A stretch of DNA of 64,000 nucleotides, taken from the NCBI GenBank assembly GCA_030431455.1, contig JAUIJE010000001.1, forward strand, positions 124,001 to 188,000, written 5' to 3'. A program made the position numbers and the translations under genes. Positions 61,475 to 64,000 of the stretch are shown here, piece by piece (position 1 is the stretch's first letter; each line of letters begins with the position of its first letter). Source of the DNA: a bacterium. Its GTDB lineage: Bacteria; Myxococcota; UBA727; JAUIJE01. The notes under the pieces were generated by a model. That model did not search any database, was not told where the DNA came from, and saw only the letters and a list, made by a program, of their open reading frames with translations.

Positions 61475-62263
61475 CTAGCGGACGTTTTTCAGGGCGGCCT
61501 TGGTGAACATCGACGCGGACAGGCCCTGGTCAAACTTGTAGTCCGAGAAGTTGATGGTGGTGGTGTTCTTGTTCTTGTGGTTGGTCATCACCCACCGGTC
61601 GGCGCGCCAGAACTTGCCGTTGTACTTTTTGTACCCCTCGTAGGTGAGGGTCTTGAGCAGCTTGCCGCCCTTGTCGAAGAACTCGATCTTGTTCACGCGG
61701 TGGGTGCCGTTTTCGACGTGAAGCACCCGCTTTTGGTAGCCGCTGTCGTCGTATTTCGGGCGGGCCTCGATGCGTTGACAGGTGGCCTCGCCACACGCGC
61801 CTTCGCCGAGTTTTTGAAAGCTGTGTTGGCCGGGGGTGAGGCCGACGATGTCCTCGAACGAAAACTCGCTGCCGAAGAACGCCCCCGAACGATTGCCGCC
61901 GGAGATGCGCCGCGAGCGTTTGGTCGCGGGCATGTACAGGTACTGTTGGTCGTCGCCGCCGCCGAGGGAGAGCAGGGCGGTGCCGCGCACGTCGTTGGGC
62001 CGGTCGAACACGAGCAGCGAGTGGTTGCCCTGGCCTTTGAGCTCTTTGGCCTTGAGGCGCATGGCCCGCTTGGTGGTCTTGCTCGACGAGGAAATCTCCA
62101 TGTCGAGGGACGCGGTCATGTCGTTCCAGCCGGCGTTTTGTTGGGTGAGCTTTTGAATCGCTTGCTCCCCGGTGTTGGCGGCCAACGTGACCGACGCGGC
62201 GAGCAGCGAGAACATCGAGACGAGGGCGAAGTGAATGACGAAGGGGTTGGTGAAGGGGTTCAT
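61475..62263 (-). CDS. LolA-like outer membrane lipoprotein-sorting protein
   Basis: The 262-residue exported protein (signal peptide to about residue 29) has the half-barrel pattern of the LolA-like group found beside MmpL/RND exporters: LDMEISSSSKTTKRAMRLKAKELKG, SLLVFDRPNDVRGTALLSL, DDQQYLYMPATKRSRRISGGN, GSEFSFEDIVGL and LKTLTYEGYKKYNGKFWRADRWVM. Such proteins carry lipids or hydrophobic substrates across the periplasm. The ATG overlaps the stop of the RND gene by 4 bp. Cys residues in GACGEATCQR may form a disulfide. Confidence 0.85.
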   Translation of the reverse strand: MNPFTNPFVIHFALVSMFSLLAASVTLAANTGEQAIQKLTQQNAGWNDMTASLDMEISSSSKTTKRAMRLKAKELKGQGNHSLLVFDRPNDVRGTALLSLGGGDDQQYLYMPATKRSRRISGGNRSGAFFGSEFSFEDIVGLTPGQHSFQKLGEGACGEATCQRIEARPKYDDSGYQKRVLHVENGTHRVNKIEFFDKGGKLLKTLTYEGYKKYNGKFWRADRWVMTNHKNKNTTTINFSDYKFDQGLSASMFTKAALKNVR

Positions 62264-64000
62264 GGGGTGACCTCCTGATTGAGCGAGAGGGGCAAAGGCC
62301 GCGCCGCGGGTTGCGCCTCGTCGACATCGACGAAGAGCAGGGCGGCGGGGAGCACGAGCAAGTCGGCGAACAGCGCGCAGACGGCGACCAGGACCACGAG
62401 GGCGCCGAAGTAGCTGTTCATCTGGAACTGCGAAGCGGTGAGCACGAGGAAGCCACCGGCGAGGATGATGGTGGTGGTGACGAGGGCGCCCCCGACGTGT
62501 TCGAGGGTGAAGCGCACCGCGCGGTCGCCGGACAGGCCGAGGGTGACCCGGGCGTGTCGGTACTTGGTCAAAAAGTGAATGGTGTCGTCGACGATGAGGC
62601 CGAGGCAGATGGCGCCGGCCACCGAGGCGATGATGTTGATCTCGCCGAACAGAAGGCGCCAAAGGCCGAAGGCGAGCACGATGGGCAAGAGGTTGGGCAC
62701 CAGGCTGAGGAGGCCGAGCTTCTTGCTGCGCAGCGTCAGCACCAAGCTCAGGGAGATGAGCAGCAGGGTGAGGAGGTTGCCCCACATCATGCTCTTGGTG
62801 TTGCGGCCGGACAGTTTGGAGAAAATCACCACCGGGGCGAGGGCGGGGGCGTGCATGTGGGCGGGGGCTTTTTGCTGCAGCCACATTTCGGCGTGGCGGG
62901 CAAAGGCGCGCACCTCCGCGCTGCTCACGTCGCGGAGCACGGCGCTGACCCGGCTTTCGCTCTTGTCGGTGGCCACCCGGTCGGCGAGCGACAAACTCTG
63001 GGGCAGTGACATTTCGTAGGCGAGGAAATACTGGGCGATGGTGGCCCGGTCGCCGGGCACGGTGAGGAAGGCCGCCGCGCCCTCGTTGAAGTCTTGGTGC
63101 AACCGCTTCACGAGGTCACTGATCGCGGCCACGTGGGTGACCTCGTCGTGGCCGCGCAGGTATTCGGCGAACGCGTCCACCGTGCGCAGGTACGCGGGGT
63201 CCTGAATGCCGCCTTCGCCCTCGGCGGGGAGCGCAAACTCGACGACGTAGATGCCGCCCAGCCGCTCGACCATGAAGTCCGTGTCTTGGCGAAAGTCCAC
63301 GGACTTGTCGAAGTACTGCACGAACTGGTCGTTGGTGGTCAGGCCAGATGCCGCGACCCCGGCCACCACGGCGCACACCGCGGTCCCGCCGAGCACGGCC
63401 AACCGGTGCTGGGCCAAAAAGGCGTAGAACCGGAACCAACGATCGCGCGTCGCGTTCGTGTCGTTTTTCGCGTCAGGCACGGACAGCGGCCGCAACGACA
63501 GCACCGCGGGCAGCAACGTCACCGAGAGCACAAACGCGGCCGCGATGCCCGCCGTGGTCATGTTCGCGAGGTGGTGAAAGGGCGGAGACTCCGCAAAGTT
63601 GAGCGCGAGGAACCCGACCGCGCTCGTCGCGCTGGTGAGAAAAATCGGCCAGAGGTTCATCGTCACCGCGCGCACGAGGGCCGCGTGTTGGCTGAGGCCC
63701 TCGCGCAACCCGTGCCGGGTGCTGTGCACAATATGCACGCCGTCGGCGATGCACAGCGTCATCACGATCACCGCCGCGCACGCGCTCGGCGGGGTCATGG
63801 GAAAGCCCACCCAGCCGCCGAACCCGGCCGCGGTGGCCGCGGACAGCCCGATGACGAGCACCACCGAAAACACCGCCCAGGCGCTTCGCAGCAAAAGCAC
63901 CATCAAGCCCAACATGAGCAGGGCCATGAGCGGCACCATGCGCGCGGTGTCGAGCACCGACGTGGTCATGAGCGCGTCGTTCATCATCGCCAGACCCGAG
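62260..64000 (-). CDS. RND-superfamily (MmpL/HpnN-type) exporter, N-terminal part beyond the right edge
   Basis: At least 579 residues of a membrane exporter are present; the frame stays open to base 64000, so the start is outside. Visible are a first bundle of helices (AVFSVVLVIGLSAATAAGFGGW, AAVIVMTLCIADGVHI, IFLTSATSAVGFLALNF), a periplasmic domain of about 190 residues, and a second bundle (SLVPNLLPIVLAFGLWRLLF, SVAGAICLGLIVDDTIHFL with the proton-relay Asp pair, VTTTIILAGGFLVLTASQF, LVVLVAVCALFADLLVLPAAL). Members export lipids, hopanoids or siderophores. The stop overlaps the LolA-like start (ATGA). Confidence 0.9.
   Translation of the reverse strand, partial: SGLAMMNDALMTTSVLDTARMVPLMALLMLGLMVLLLRSAWAVFSVVLVIGLSAATAAGFGGWVGFPMTPPSACAAVIVMTLCIADGVHIVHSTRHGLREGLSQHAALVRAVTMNLWPIFLTSATSAVGFLALNFAESPPFHHLANMTTAGIAAAFVLSVTLLPAVLSLRPLSVPDAKNDTNATRDRWFRFYAFLAQHRLAVLGGTAVCAVVAGVAASGLTTNDQFVQYFDKSVDFRQDTDFMVERLGGIYVVEFALPAEGEGGIQDPAYLRTVDAFAEYLRGHDEVTHVAAISDLVKRLHQDFNEGAAAFLTVPGDRATIAQYFLAYEMSLPQSLSLADRVATDKSESRVSAVLRDVSSAEVRAFARHAEMWLQQKAPAHMHAPALAPVVIFSKLSGRNTKSMMWGNLLTLLLISLSLVLTLRSKKLGLLSLVPNLLPIVLAFGLWRLLFGEINIIASVAGAICLGLIVDDTIHFLTKYRHARVTLGLSGDRAVRFTLEHVGGALVTTTIILAGGFLVLTASQFQMNSYFGALVVLVAVCALFADLLVLPAALLFVDVDEAQPAARPLPLSLNQEVTP

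Overview
The window is a gene-dense, very GC-rich (by eye about 70% G+C) bacterial chromosome segment with 45 protein genes I can support. No rRNA, tRNA, CRISPR array, insertion sequence or phage gene is visible. The gene content suggests Myxococcota or a close relative. Three secreted proteins end in MYXO-CTERM-like sorting tails (Cys, hydrophobic helix, Arg cluster). Lipoproteins are numerous, MopE-like Cys/Asp motifs, choice-of-anchor-D repeats and GD/GDDEE low-complexity linkers occur, and operons are tightly packed with ATGA start/stop overlaps. No intergenic gap exceeds 300 bp; the longest (17416-17637, 222 bp) shows no gene. The codon bias produces very long spurious antisense reading frames, which I left out.

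Left part (1-16.7 kb): a truncated sterol-desaturase-like gene; a minus-strand redox operon (His-rich lipoprotein, di-heme cytochrome c, BFD-type [2Fe-2S] protein) divergent from a LysR regulator; a YkgJ-type Cys-cluster protein overlapping tail-to-tail with a secreted subtilase; a GH13 alpha-glucosidase; a BoxD/PaaZ-type aldehyde dehydrogenase; a STAS-like protein; a Pal-like lipoprotein with a good terminator; a MYXO-CTERM protein; and a translationally coupled operon of aminopeptidase N, ethanolamine permease and acyl-CoA thioesterase.

Middle part (16.8-38.4 kb): a small lipoprotein, then two large surface lipoproteins. The first is a 2176-residue protein with 14 ASH/choice-of-anchor-D domains arranged as four copies of a three-domain cassette, followed by a Gly-rich tail. 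The second carries 66 Gly-Asp dipeptides in front of what looks like a complete, catalytically intact peptidylarginine deiminase. After these come an orphan SdhC-like cytochrome b divergent from a GcvA-like LysR gene, a YheU protein, the helicase Lhr with a Nei-type glycosylase, a TrkH/KtrB potassium channel subunit coupled to a MATE exporter, a possible 37-residue protein, and a thioredoxin-like/MsrA-like fusion.

Right part (38.4-64 kb): almost all minus strand. It holds a fatty acid hydroxylase-like protein; a lipoprotein/histidine kinase/response regulator operon joined by ATGA overlaps; uncharacterised envelope proteins; a lipase-like lipoprotein with Cys at the nucleophile position plus a TetR regulator behind a clear palindromic operator; an NAD-dependent epimerase; a large lipase-like lipoprotein; a lipidated metallo-beta-lactamase-fold protein; a 2149-residue alpha-2-macroglobulin with an intact thioester motif; an FHA protein; a TPR/TatT-like protein; and an envelope lipid-export-like set (RND exporter, LolA-like protein, outer-membrane protein, membrane protein) that runs off the right edge.

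The dominant theme is the cell envelope and secretion: over half of the products carry a signal peptide, lipobox or membrane segments. The most unusual item is the lipidated peptidylarginine deiminase beside the giant ASH-repeat surface protein.
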